Shown here: in pieces, positions 9,506-17,094 of the stretch
How the letters are laid out: every line of letters starts with the position of its first letter
How positions within the stretch are numbered: position 1 is the first letter of the stretch
From: Prevotella sp. UBA6994
GTDB lineage: Bacteria > Bacteroidota > Bacteroidia > Bacteroidales > Bacteroidaceae
Assembly (NCBI GenBank): GCA_002449845.1
Contig: DJXW01000016.1
Coordinates: 412,120 to 476,119 of the forward strand
Direction of reading: 5' to 3'
Length of the DNA stretch: 64,000 bases
Position numbers and translations under genes: made by a program
Notes under the pieces: generated by a model
Told to the model about the DNA's origin: nothing
The model's input: only the letters and a program-made list of their open reading frames with translations
Databases searched by the model: none

Positions 9506-10047
9506 AAGGTTTCGGCTTCTTTCAAGCTCAATGCTCGTGAGTCTTTCTCGCTCAAAACCAAATCCTGCGGATTGATGGGCCATTCAATGGCAATATCCTC
9601 ATCATTCCATTTAATGCCAGCCTCAGCCTGGGGAGCATAGACATTATCCACCTTATACGTAAACACAGCCTCTTCACTCAGCACCAAGAATCCGTGAGCG
9701 AATCCACGGGGAATAAACAATTGACGCTTATTCTCCTCGCTCAATTCTACAAGCACATACTTGCCAAAGGTAGGTGAACTCTTTCTGATATCTACTGCCA
9801 CGTCTAACACTTTTCCCTTGATGACACGTACCAACTTGGCTTGCGAAAATTCACCTTTCTGATAATGTAAGCCACGCAATACGCCATAACTTGATTTCGA
9901 TTCGTTGTCCTGGATAAACGTCACCTTACCTACATGTTTGTCGAAGTCCGCTTGGTTCCATGTTTCCATGAAATATCCTCTTGCATCTTGAAACACCCGT
10001 GGTTCCAAGATATAAACACCTTCAATAGCTGTTTCAATATAATTCAT
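9502..10047 (-). CDS. rfbC: dTDP-4-dehydrorhamnose 3,5-epimerase
   Basis: A 181-residue protein, standard length for the RmlC cupin family. It shows 'DARGYFMETWNQADF', 'FIQDNESKSSYGVLRGLHYQ' with the catalytic His of 'GLHYQ', 'VDIRKSSPTFGKYV' and 'IPRGFAHGFLVLSE'. It epimerises dTDP-4-keto-6-deoxyglucose at C3 and C5 on the way to dTDP-rhamnose for surface polysaccharide. The other rml genes are not in the window. A good promoter lies upstream on the minus strand (10077-10107). The stop codon falls in the TCAATGG minisatellite. Confidence 0.96.
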   Translation of the reverse strand: MNYIETAIEGVYILEPRVFQDARGYFMETWNQADFDKHVGKVTFIQDNESKSSYGVLRGLHYQKGEFSQAKLVRVIKGKVLDVAVDIRKSSPTFGKYVLVELSEENKRQLFIPRGFAHGFLVLSEEAVFTYKVDNVYAPQAEAGIKWNDEDIAIEWPINPQDLVLSEKDSRALSLKEAETF

Positions 10048-10076
10048 CTTCGCTTAGTTGTTCTAAAAAATTTGTA

Positions 10077-10107
10077 CAAAGGTAATCATTTCCCGTGAAA
10101 CCACAAA
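10077..10107 (-). promoter_or_regulatory. Bacteroidetes-type promoter of rfbC
   Basis: Read on the minus strand: TTTG (10107-10104), 19-base spacer, TACCTTTG (10084-10077). This matches the -33 TTTG / -7 TAnnTTTG consensus and sits about 30 bases before the rfbC ATG. Confidence 0.75.
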
Positions 10108-10235
10108 ACTTCTCTACTTATTAAATTTTATTCAATGTCAAATAGTACGACAAAAAACCGTCTTTGTTTTTTTGTCTTCCAGAGTTAGGAGAACGAAAAA
10201 ATGGGTAAAAACAAGCAAAACATCACTTTTTTCTC

Positions 10236-10321
10236 GCTAACATATATAGTTATGGTCGTAACTATACGTGTTATGAACGTAACTATATATGTTATTTCGC
10301 TAATTGAATATGTTACGAACA
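10236..10321. repeat. 21-bp palindromic repeat array (module B), copy 1
   Basis: Four units with TAAC/TAAT at 10238, 10259, 10280 and 10301, an exact 21-base period. Each unit is a near-palindrome of the form TAAC-ATATA-GTTA joined by short GGTCG-like linkers. The same array type is at 31.3 and 53.4 kb. There are no spacers, so it is not CRISPR. The period equals two helical turns, which would place each palindrome on the same face of the DNA. Confidence 0.85.
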
Positions 10322-10430
10322 CGCAAAAAACTATCTTATTTTGTGCAAAAACATGCTTTTTCTTTTAATTCCGCACTCAACAAAACCATAAACCATTGAT
10401 TTACAATCACATATAAAAACATCAAAAATC

Positions 10431-10501
10431 GGGCATTTTTCCAACCAAGTTACAACTCGTTTGAAAAAATGCCCGTATTTTGGCACCTAAATTCAGAATT
10501 T
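10431..10501 (-). repeat. 71-bp dispersed hairpin repeat (module A), copy 1
   Basis: It begins with the inverted repeat GGGCATTTTT (10431-10440) / AAAAATGCCC (10465-10474) around a 24-base loop, followed by a 27-base tail ending at 10501. The reverse complement matches 53224-53294 at 68 of 71 positions by my alignment, over the same length. At both sites a 21-bp array (module B) lies on the same relative side, 109-112 bases away. It looks like a REP-type mobile palindrome. Confidence 0.85.
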
Positions 10502-10576
10502 ACATGACAAAGATTAATGTTATTTGCACAAGATTGTATTCACAAAAGAAGTAATCATTTTCAGCACCTATACAGG

Positions 10577-10652
10577 ACGTCAGCAAAACTGACGTGGACG
10601 GTGACAATGCTGCCACGGTTCCAGGCGGTTTTGCCGCTTGCATTGTATGCAA
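10577..10652. repeat. hairpin cluster at the 3' end of the HUH transposase gene
   Basis: Three stems lie in 76 bases: ACGTCAG-CAAAA-CTGACGT (10577-10595), GCGG-TTTTG-CCGC (10625-10637) and TTGCAT-TGT-ATGCAA (10638-10652). The last ends two bases from the transposase stop codon. They may be the processing hairpins of the element or a transcription terminator. I saw no second copy of them in the window. Confidence 0.65.
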
Positions 10653-10654
10653 TA

Positions 10655-11635
10655 CTATCTATCGCCAGCTATTCTTTCAGCCATTGCATTTAAGTAGAGG
10701 CATTGCGCTCTCGTTATCACCCTTTTCTCATAGTGAAACTCCAAAGGGCTTACTTGCAAGAGTAATCCTTTAGCACAAGCATCAAAGCCCTCACCAGAGG
10801 GCTTATATAGTTTCGGGAAGCCGTTCTCCCTAAGCAGGATGATGTTGTACCCTCGGTTCATAGCTTCTCGCAGAACCTCTTTCTCCTTTGGCGAGATAGC
10901 AGCACTGACGAGTACGCCACCACGTTCACCACATGCCAGCCACTCCGCTTTTAGGTGGGCGTTTTCCTCGTCAGTATTGCGTCGGTGTACAATGACAGCC
11001 ATCTTGTCGGGAATATCCAATAAGAATCTATTACCAACCACCTGACAACGCTCACCTATTATCTCCATACCAGTGAGTACGGTAAACAAGTTTGGGTTCT
11101 GACGCTTCACCATCAATCGGCGAGGGTTGTCATCAAGATAGTGTTTCCAGTTGTCCAACTGACCGTCGTGCATGAGAATCTTGTCGCAGTAGCCTTTCTC
11201 AAACAAGCCCTGCCTTGGTGGTTCATTCATGTTATACAACTTCCAATAGACATTGTTACATCCTGATTTAAATCCTGCCATTACTTTCCCAAGATGTTTA
11301 CCTTCTCCCATGTCCTCATTGACTCTTACGATTAAATGTAAGTGGTCAGGCATAACACATAATTTCCACACTTCCACCTGAGGATAAAATTGGTGAATCT
11401 TTTTCTGCTCTTCTTGAACAATAGTGCTTCCGAGAGCAGAATACTCCACATAAGGAGCCACCTCACCCTTTAAGTCTCCCTTCAAAGTACCCAATAGCGG
11501 CCTACGATCCTTCACCACAAGGGTCAGCATGTACGTTCCCTTGCGGCTATAGTCGTGCCATGAAGTACGTCTCTTCATCGAGTGCTGTATCTCGTGTACC
11601 TCCATACCTGTAGCTATGGCTTCTTCTCGTGTCAT
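10655..11635 (-). CDS. REP-associated (Y1/HUH) transposase fused to DprA/Rossmann-like domain
   Basis: A 326-residue protein. The N-terminal half (about 30-180) matches IS200/RAYT single-strand transposases: 'VMPDHLHLIVRV' carries the metal-binding His98-x-His100, followed by 'GLFEKGYCDKIL' with Tyr149 as a candidate nucleophile, and 'HYLDDNPRRLMV', the usual NP motif. The C-terminal half (about 185-326) is not part of ordinary RAYT proteins. 'ERGGVLVSAAISPKEKEVLREA', cut here for length, then 'GYNIILLRENGFPKLYKPSG' and 'ITRAQCLYLNAMAERIAG' resemble the Rossmann-like fold of DprA. That assignment is inference. A hairpin cluster and two kinds of dispersed repeat lie directly downstream. There are no flanking terminal repeats or direct repeats marking a classical insertion sequence. 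Confidence 0.8.
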   Translation of the reverse strand: MTREEAIATGMEVHEIQHSMKRRTSWHDYSRKGTYMLTLVVKDRRPLLGTLKGDLKGEVAPYVEYSALGSTIVQEEQKKIHQFYPQVEVWKLCVMPDHLHLIVRVNEDMGEGKHLGKVMAGFKSGCNNVYWKLYNMNEPPRQGLFEKGYCDKILMHDGQLDNWKHYLDDNPRRLMVKRQNPNLFTVLTGMEIIGERCQVVGNRFLLDIPDKMAVIVHRRNTDEENAHLKAEWLACGERGGVLVSAAISPKEKEVLREAMNRGYNIILLRENGFPKLYKPSGEGFDACAKGLLLQVSPLEFHYEKRVITRAQCLYLNAMAERIAGDR

Positions 11636-11664
11636 AAGGTGTAAAACGTATTAGATTTTGTGCA

Positions 11665-11672
11665 AAGGTAAT
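11665..11672 (-). promoter_or_regulatory. -7 box (TACCTTTG) for the HUH transposase gene
   Basis: Read on the minus strand it fits TAnnTTTG, 30 bases before the ATG. The -33 element is weak (ATTG at a short 16-base spacing). Confidence 0.5.
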
Positions 11673-11700
11673 AAAAATTATGGGATAACAATTCACATCA

Positions 11701-11732
11701 GTTGAATTATTCAGTTTGTTTTTATATCTTTG
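11701..11732 (+). promoter_or_regulatory. promoter of the TrmH-type methyltransferase gene
   Basis: GTTG (11701-11704), 20-base spacer, TATCTTTG (11725-11732). Because transcription should begin near 11739, the ATG at 11749 is preferred to one at 11716, which lies inside the promoter. Confidence 0.65.
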
Positions 11733-11748
11733 CCATTGTTTTGAAAAA

Positions 11749-12558
11749 ATGAGAATGAAATCTTTCATCGAAATATCATCATTGTCACATGAGGGAGTGG
11801 AGGTTTTTGCCAACCTCACCGAAGCCCAGTTGCGACATCGTTCAGACCCAGAGAAAGGAATCTTCATTGCAGAGAGCCCGAAGGTCATCAATGTGGCTCT
11901 GAATGCAGGATATATTCCAAAGGCATTATTGTGCGAAAGAAAGCATATCACGGGCGATGCAGCCGACATTATCAGCAGATGTGGCGACATTCCCATTTAT
12001 ACGGGACCACGAGAACTGTTGGCTTCATTGACAGGTTACACGCTAACCCGTGGGGTGCTCTGTGCCATGAAACGCCCTGTGCTGCCTGATGTGGAAACAC
12101 TCTGTCGTAACAGCAGGCGAATCGTGGTAATAGACGGAGTGGTAGATACCACCAACATCGGCGCCATCTTCCGCTCAGCTGCTGCCTTGGGTATTGATGC
12201 CGTGCTGCTCACCCGCAACTCCTGTGACCCATTAAACCGTCGCGCCATCAGAGTATCAATGGGTTCCGTCTTTCTCGTACCTTGGACATGGTTGGATGAT
12301 TCACCCAACACCTTGCACCAATTCGGATTCAAGACGGCAGCAATGGCTCTGTCGGATAATTCCATTCCCATCGACCATCCCATCTTGGCAGAAGAGCCAC
12401 GATTAGCCATCGTGATGGGAACAGAAGGAGACGGATTGCCCAAGGAAACCATTGCCGAATCCGACTACGTGGTACGCATTCCCATGTGGCACGGAGTTGA
12501 CTCTCTCAACGTGGCTGCCGCAGCCGCAATTGCCTTCTGGCAACTACGAGTGAGGTGA
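11749..12558 (+). CDS. TrmH/SpoU family RNA 2'-O-methyltransferase
   Basis: About 269 residues from the ATG at 11749 (11755 is also possible). An N-terminal substrate-binding region ('EKGIFIAESPKVINVAL') precedes the SPOUT domain with its knot motifs: 'VVIDGVVDTTNIGAIFRSAA', 'AIRVSMGSVFLVPW', 'IVMGTEGDGLPKETI' and 'IPMWHGVDSLNVAAAAAIAF'. It transfers a methyl group from SAM to a ribose 2'-OH in tRNA or rRNA; the exact target cannot be read from the sequence. It is divergent from the transposase gene and has its own promoter. Confidence 0.88.
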   Translation: MRMKSFIEISSLSHEGVEVFANLTEAQLRHRSDPEKGIFIAESPKVINVALNAGYIPKALLCERKHITGDAADIISRCGDIPIYTGPRELLASLTGYTLTRGVLCAMKRPVLPDVETLCRNSRRIVVIDGVVDTTNIGAIFRSAAALGIDAVLLTRNSCDPLNRRAIRVSMGSVFLVPWTWLDDSPNTLHQFGFKTAAMALSDNSIPIDHPILAEEPRLAIVMGTEGDGLPKETIAESDYVVRIPMWHGVDSLNVAAAAAIAFWQLRVR

Positions 12559-12603
12559 GGTTTATCATGAAATGACAAAGAATTTCAAATTGAGCAAGGA
12601 ATA

Positions 12604-12636
12604 ATTGCCCGAATTGAAAGAAATTTTGTACTTTTG
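12604..12636 (+). promoter_or_regulatory. promoter of purU-his operon
   Basis: ATTG (12604-12607), 21-base spacer, TACTTTTG (12629-12636). It overlaps the longest possible purU frame, so the downstream ATG at 12668 is the likely start. Confidence 0.65.
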
Positions 12637-12667
12637 CACGGATTATGTACAAAATGTTATTAAATTC

Positions 12668-13531
12668 ATGAAATCTTGTGCCATTTTACTACTGCATTGT
12701 CCTGACAAACCAGGTATCATCTCTGAGGTGACCAAGTTTGTAACCGACAATAAAGGAAATATCGTTTACCTCGACCAATATGTAGATAGAGAAGACGGTA
12801 TGTTTTTCATGCGCATACAATGGGAATTGGAGAAATTTCTCATCCCAAGGGAAAAGTTATACGACTACATAGACACACTATATGCCTTGCGCTATAAGAT
12901 GACGTTCAACTTGTATTTCACCGACGAACGACCGCGAATGGCGATCTTCGTGAGCAAGATGAGCCATTGCCTATACGACTTGTTGGCAAGATACAAGGCT
13001 GGTGAATGGAACGTTGACATTCCCTGCATTGTTAGCAACCATGAAGACCTCAGATATATTGCCGACCAATTCGACATCCCCTATTACGTTTGGGCAATCA
13101 ATAAGGATCATTCCAACAAAGATGAGGTTGAGCAGGCACAAATGGCATTATTGAAGGAGAAAAAGATTACGTTTGTGGTACTTGCCCGATACATGCAAAT
13201 CATCGGTGACAATATGATTCAGGCTTATCCCCACCACATTATTAATATTCACCACTCTTTCTTGCCAGCCTTTGTCGGTGCCAAGCCCTATCACCAAGCA
13301 TGGGAACGCGGCGTGAAGATTATTGGTGCTACCAGTCACTATGTCACCTCTGAGCTGGATGCAGGACCCATCATCGAACAAGACATCGCCCGCATCTCTC
13401 ACAAGGACACGCCTGAAAGTTTGGTACTGAAAGGCAAGGACTTGGAGAAGATCGTTCTCTCACGCGCCGTGACCAAGCACATTGAGCGTAAGATATTGAC
13501 ATTTCACAACAAGACGATTATATTCAGCTGA
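12668..13531 (+). CDS. purU: formyltetrahydrofolate deformylase
   Basis: 287 residues from ATG 12668; the frame extends to 12605 but that overlaps the promoter. An N-terminal ACT domain ('AILLLHCPDKPGIISEVTKF') is followed by a formyltransferase-type domain with 'CIVSNHEDLR', 'VVLARYMQIIG', 'IINIHHSFLPAFVGAKPYHQ' and 'GATSHYVTSELDAGPIIEQD'. It hydrolyses 10-formyl-THF to formate and THF, feeding formate to purine synthesis. The stop codon overlaps the hisH start by one base (TGATG), so translation may be coupled. A purU head gene in a histidine operon makes sense because histidine synthesis returns AICAR to the purine pathway. Confidence 0.93.
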   Translation: MKSCAILLLHCPDKPGIISEVTKFVTDNKGNIVYLDQYVDREDGMFFMRIQWELEKFLIPREKLYDYIDTLYALRYKMTFNLYFTDERPRMAIFVSKMSHCLYDLLARYKAGEWNVDIPCIVSNHEDLRYIADQFDIPYYVWAINKDHSNKDEVEQAQMALLKEKKITFVVLARYMQIIGDNMIQAYPHHIINIHHSFLPAFVGAKPYHQAWERGVKIIGATSHYVTSELDAGPIIEQDIARISHKDTPESLVLKGKDLEKIVLSRAVTKHIERKILTFHNKTIIFS

Positions 13532-14136
13532 TGAAAATAGCCATCGTAAAATACAATGCAGGTAACATCTATTCGGTGGTGAATGCCTTGAATAGATTGG
13601 GAGTAAATCCCGTGATTACCGACAAGGCGGAGGAACTGATGTCGGCAGACAAGGTGCTGTTTCCTGGTCAAGGAGAAGCGGGCACTACCATGAGATATTT
13701 GCGAGAGCACCAATTAGATGCGCTCATCAAGGAATTGAAACAACCTGTATTGGGCATTTGCGTAGGGCAACAGTTGTTATGCAGCCATTCCGAAGAAGGC
13801 GATACCGATTGCATCGGAATTTTTCCCGTTGACGTGAAGCGATTCCAACCTCAAAGACACGAAGAAAAAGTGCCTGCCATGGGATGGAACGACCTGACCA
13901 TCACGCCATCGGCAAGCCTTGACGGAAACATCTTTCAAGGATTGGACGAGCATCCATACGTTTACTTCGTACATAGCTACTATGTGCCTGTTTGCGAATG
14001 GACCATTGCCACAGCCGACTACATACACCCCTACTCTGCCGCCTTGCGAAAAGGCAATTTCTGGGCTACCCAGTTTCATCCCGAGAAGAGCGGAAACGTA
14101 GGCGAAACGATTCTCAAGAACTTTTTAGAACTATGA
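13531..14136 (+). CDS. hisH: imidazole glycerol phosphate synthase, glutaminase subunit
   Basis: 201 residues, standard length. Class I glutamine amidotransferase motifs are present: 'VLFPGQGEAGTTM', the nucleophile Cys in 'VLGICVGQQLL', and the His/Glu pair in 'ATQFHPEKSGNVG'. It makes ammonia from glutamine and passes it to HisF. Its start overlaps the purU stop and its end overlaps hisA (ATGA). Confidence 0.96.
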   Translation: MKIAIVKYNAGNIYSVVNALNRLGVNPVITDKAEELMSADKVLFPGQGEAGTTMRYLREHQLDALIKELKQPVLGICVGQQLLCSHSEEGDTDCIGIFPVDVKRFQPQRHEEKVPAMGWNDLTITPSASLDGNIFQGLDEHPYVYFVHSYYVPVCEWTIATADYIHPYSAALRKGNFWATQFHPEKSGNVGETILKNFLEL

Positions 14137-14852
14137 TAGAACTCATTCCAGCCATAGACCTGATTGACGGTAAGTGTGTCAGACTGACCAAAGGCGACTA
14201 CAATCAGAAGAAGATATACAATGAGAATCCCGTGGAAATAGCCAAGGGGTTTGAGGAGATGGGGTTCCAGCGATTGCATGTGGTTGACCTCGACGGAGCT
14301 CGCTCGAAGCACATCGTCAACGTTGACGTGCTGAGAGCCATCACCACGGAGACCCATCTGACGGTGGACTTCGGCGGAGGCATCAAGTCGGAAGACGACA
14401 TTGAGAAGGCGTTTGCCAACGGAGCATCTATGGTGACGATCGGCAGCATAGCCGTTACACAACCGGAATTGTTTCTGAAATGGCTCGACCAATATGGCGC
14501 AGACAAATTGATATTGGGTGCAGACGTGAAGAACGGCATGATTTCCATCAACGGATGGAAAGAAGACTCAGCAGAACAACTGCTCCCATTCTTGAAGAAA
14601 TACATCGACCACGGCGTGAAGAACGTCTTGTGTACGGAGATTTCAAAAGACGGAACGTTACAGGGACCAGCCCTATCTCTCTATCGTGAGATCATGGCTG
14701 CCTATCCACAATTACACCTCATTGCCAGTGGCGGTGTCTCATCCAATGAAGACATCATCGCCTTAGAGCAAGCAAGCATCCCAGCCGTTGTCTTCGGCAA
14801 GGCTTTTTATGAGGGAAGAATCAACATACCAGAGTTATTGACAATCAAATAA
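14133..14852 (+). CDS. hisA: ProFAR isomerase
   Basis: 239 residues from the ATG at 14133, which overlaps the hisH stop. The frame is open further upstream, but that part lies inside hisH. TIM-barrel phosphate-binding motifs are clear: '[15 protein letters not shown]', '[13 protein letters not shown]', 'LGADVKNG', '[11 protein letters not shown]' and '[12 protein letters not shown]'. It catalyses the Amadori rearrangement of ProFAR to PRFAR. Lies between hisH and hisF. Confidence 0.96.
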   Translation: MIELIPAIDLIDGKCVRLTKGDYNQKKIYNENPVEIAKGFEEMGFQRLHVVDLDGARSKHIVNVDVLRAITTETHLTVDFGGGIKSEDDIEKAFANGASMVTIGSIAVTQPELFLKWLDQYGADKLILGADVKNGMISINGWKEDSAEQLLPFLKKYIDHGVKNVLCTEISKDGTLQGPALSLYREIMAAYPQLHLIASGGVSSNEDIIALEQASIPAVVFGKAFYEGRINIPELLTIK

Positions 14853-14862
14853 GCATCATATA

Positions 14863-15624
14863 TTGAGAGGATTAGCAAAACGCATCATTCCCTGTCTTGA
14901 CGTAAAAGACGGAGAGACAGTAAAAGGAACCAATTTCGTCAACCTGCGCAAAGCGGGCGACCCCGTGGAACTGGGAAAGGCTTATAGCGAGGCTGGAGCC
15001 GACGAGTTGGTGTATCTTGACATCACGGCAAGCTTTGAAGGACGTAAGACCTTTACCGAGATGGTGACTCGCGTGGCACGAGAAATCAACATCCCGTTTA
15101 CCGTAGGCGGAGGCATCAATGCATTGGAAGACGTGGAGAGACTCTTGTATGCGGGTGCCGATAAGGTAAGTGTCAATTCGGCTGCCATTCGCCGACCACA
15201 ACTCATCAACGAGATTACCAACAAGTTTGGTTCTCAGGTTTGTGTGTGTGCCATCGACGCACGCTACGACGAAGACGGCTGGCATTGCTACGTGAAGGGC
15301 GGTCGAGAGAGAGTGGAGTTAGGTCTTTTCGACTGGGCAAAGGAAGTGGAACAACGGGGAGCAGGAGAAATCCTCTTTACCAGCATGAACCACGACGGAG
15401 TGAAAAACGGTTACGCCAACGAAGCATTGGCAAAACTGGCAGAAGACTTGTCAATCCCCATCATTGCCAGCGGCGGTGCGGGATGCAAGGCACATTTCCG
15501 TGATGCGTTTACCATTGGCAAGGCTGATGCTGCGTTGGCAGCCAGCGTGTTCCATTTCGGTGAGATTCCCATTCACGAACTAAAAGAATATCTTCGCCAA
15601 GAGGGTATCAATGTGAGATTGTAA
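14863..15624 (+). CDS. hisF: imidazole glycerol phosphate synthase, cyclase subunit
   Basis: 253 residues starting at TTG 14863; no ATG lies near the conserved N-terminus '[14 protein letters not shown]', so the rare start codon is well supported. The catalytic Asp residues are in 'CLDVKDG' and '[11 protein letters not shown]'. Phosphate-binding loops are '[12 protein letters not shown]' and '[12 protein letters not shown]'. With HisH it forms IGP and AICAR from PRFAR. Confidence 0.96.
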   Translation: MRGLAKRIIPCLDVKDGETVKGTNFVNLRKAGDPVELGKAYSEAGADELVYLDITASFEGRKTFTEMVTRVAREINIPFTVGGGINALEDVERLLYAGADKVSVNSAAIRRPQLINEITNKFGSQVCVCAIDARYDEDGWHCYVKGGRERVELGLFDWAKEVEQRGAGEILFTSMNHDGVKNGYANEALAKLAEDLSIPIIASGGAGCKAHFRDAFTIGKADAALAASVFHFGEIPIHELKEYLRQEGINVRL

Positions 15625-15642
15625 AATGTTTAAGGAAAGAAC

Positions 15643-16293
15643 ATGATGAACATGAAGATTGATTTTGACAAATTAGGAGGTCTTGTTCCTGCCATCATTC
15701 AAGACGCAAAGACAAAGAACGTGCTGATGATGGGATTCATGAACAAGGAAGCATATCATAAGACCATCGAGACGGGCAAGGTGACCTTCTGGAGCCGTAC
15801 CAGAAATTGCCTGTGGACAAAGGGTGAGACATCGGGCAACTACCTGAACCTCGTCAGCATTCAAAACGATTGCGACAACGACACCTTGTTGGTGAAGGTA
15901 AATCCCATCGGTCCTACCTGCCATACGGGAACAGACACCTGCTGGGGAGAGACGAATGATGCTCATCCCCTACTCTTTCTCTCTGAATTGCAAGACTTCA
16001 TCGAGAAGAGGCACGAGGAAATGCCTGAAGGGTCATATACCACCAAGCTGTTCAAGGACGGTGTGAACAAAATGGCACAGAAGGTAGGAGAAGAGGCATT
16101 GGAAACCGTCATTGAGGCAACCAACGGCACCAACGACAAGTTGGTTTACGAAGCCTCTGACATGATGTACCACCTCATCGTATTGCTCACCAGCAAGGGA
16201 TTGAGAATAGAAGACATTGCTCAAGAACTACACAAGCGCCACGACCCTACCTGGGACCAAGCACGCAGACTGAAAAAGGCATCAGAAAAATAA
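15643..16293 (+). CDS. hisIE: bifunctional PR-AMP cyclohydrolase / PR-ATP pyrophosphatase
   Basis: 216 residues; an alternative start is three codons in. The N-terminal HisI part has 'MMGFMNKEAYHKTIETG', 'WSRTRNCLWTKGETSGN' and Zn-binding Cys residues in 'NDCDNDTLL' and 'GPTCHTGTDTCW'. The C-terminal HisE part has 'KVGEEALETVIEA' and 'YEASDMMYHLIVLL'. It does steps two and three of histidine synthesis. It is the last his gene here; hisG, hisD, hisC and hisB are not in the window. Confidence 0.96.
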   Translation: MMNMKIDFDKLGGLVPAIIQDAKTKNVLMMGFMNKEAYHKTIETGKVTFWSRTRNCLWTKGETSGNYLNLVSIQNDCDNDTLLVKVNPIGPTCHTGTDTCWGETNDAHPLLFLSELQDFIEKRHEEMPEGSYTTKLFKDGVNKMAQKVGEEALETVIEATNGTNDKLVYEASDMMYHLIVLLTSKGLRIEDIAQELHKRHDPTWDQARRLKKASEK

Positions 16294-16348
16294 ATCATCA
16301 ACGGAAAAGGGCAAAACCATTCCGCCAAAATAAAACATAGAATCCATT

Positions 16349-17083
16349 ATGTCATTATTGATAGATTACAAGAAAGCCAATGTTTACCAAGGCGACGCCT
16401 TAATCTTGAAAGACGTAGATTTCAAGGCTGAGGAAGGTGAGTTTATATATATAATAGGTAAGGTGGGCTCTGGCAAGAGTTCATTGCTGAAGACCATGTA
16501 TTGCGAACTTGACCTTGACGAAGATGATACGGAGAAGGCTGAAGTATTAGGGCGCAATCTCCTGACGCTGAGAAGGAAAGAGATTCCCGCCCTGAGAAGA
16601 GAGATGGGCATTATCTTCCAAGATTTCCAATTGCTCCACGACCGTAGTGTCTATCGTAACCTCAAATTCGTGCTTCGCGCTACGGGATGGAAGAAGAAAG
16701 CCGACATCAACACACGTATTGACGAGGTGCTCACCGCCGTAGGTATGCAAGACAAGAAGGACAAGATGCCTAACGAACTATCTGGCGGCGAACAGCAACG
16801 CATTGCCATTGCACGCGCCTTGCTGAATGACCCCAAGATGATTGTAGCCGACGAGCCAACGGGAAACCTTGACCCGGAAACGGCAAGCAACATCGTGAAA
16901 TTGCTGAAAGACATTTCGCAAAAAGGTACTACCGTGGTGATGTCAACGCACAACATACCCATCATCGACCAATATCCGGGTACCGTCTATCGTTGCAAGG
17001 AAAACGTGATAGCCGACATTACCAAGGAATACAACAAAATGGATAAAAAAGAACTGGAAGAAGAAGAGGAACAACAAAAATAA
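16349..17083 (+). CDS. ftsE: FtsE-like ABC transporter ATP-binding protein
   Basis: 244 residues. Walker A is 'GKVGSGKSS', signature 'LSGGEQQRIAIARAL', Walker B 'KMIVADEPTGNLD', and the H-loop 'VVMSTHNI'. The close fit to FtsE ('IIFQDFQLL' after the Q-loop) suggests a role in septal peptidoglycan hydrolase control with FtsX. No ftsX gene lies beside it, so the name is an inference from sequence type. The C-terminus is very acidic (Glu-rich). It sits between hisIE and lysC. Confidence 0.8.
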   Translation: MSLLIDYKKANVYQGDALILKDVDFKAEEGEFIYIIGKVGSGKSSLLKTMYCELDLDEDDTEKAEVLGRNLLTLRRKEIPALRREMGIIFQDFQLLHDRSVYRNLKFVLRATGWKKKADINTRIDEVLTAVGMQDKKDKMPNELSGGEQQRIAIARALLNDPKMIVADEPTGNLDPETASNIVKLLKDISQKGTTVVMSTHNIPIIDQYPGTVYRCKENVIADITKEYNKMDKKELEEEEEQQK

Positions 17084-17094
17084 ATACATAGCCT

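Noticed and set aside
9428..9640. Open frame with MVNGQYS repeats
   Set aside because: Same repeat effect, and it overlaps the 3' end of rfbC on the other strand.
10236..10321. CRISPR-like array
   Set aside because: Units follow each other every 21 bases with no unique spacers and no cas gene.
10655..11635. Complete IS200/IS605 element
   Set aside because: No TnpB gene and no clear element ends or target duplications; the RAYT type fits better.
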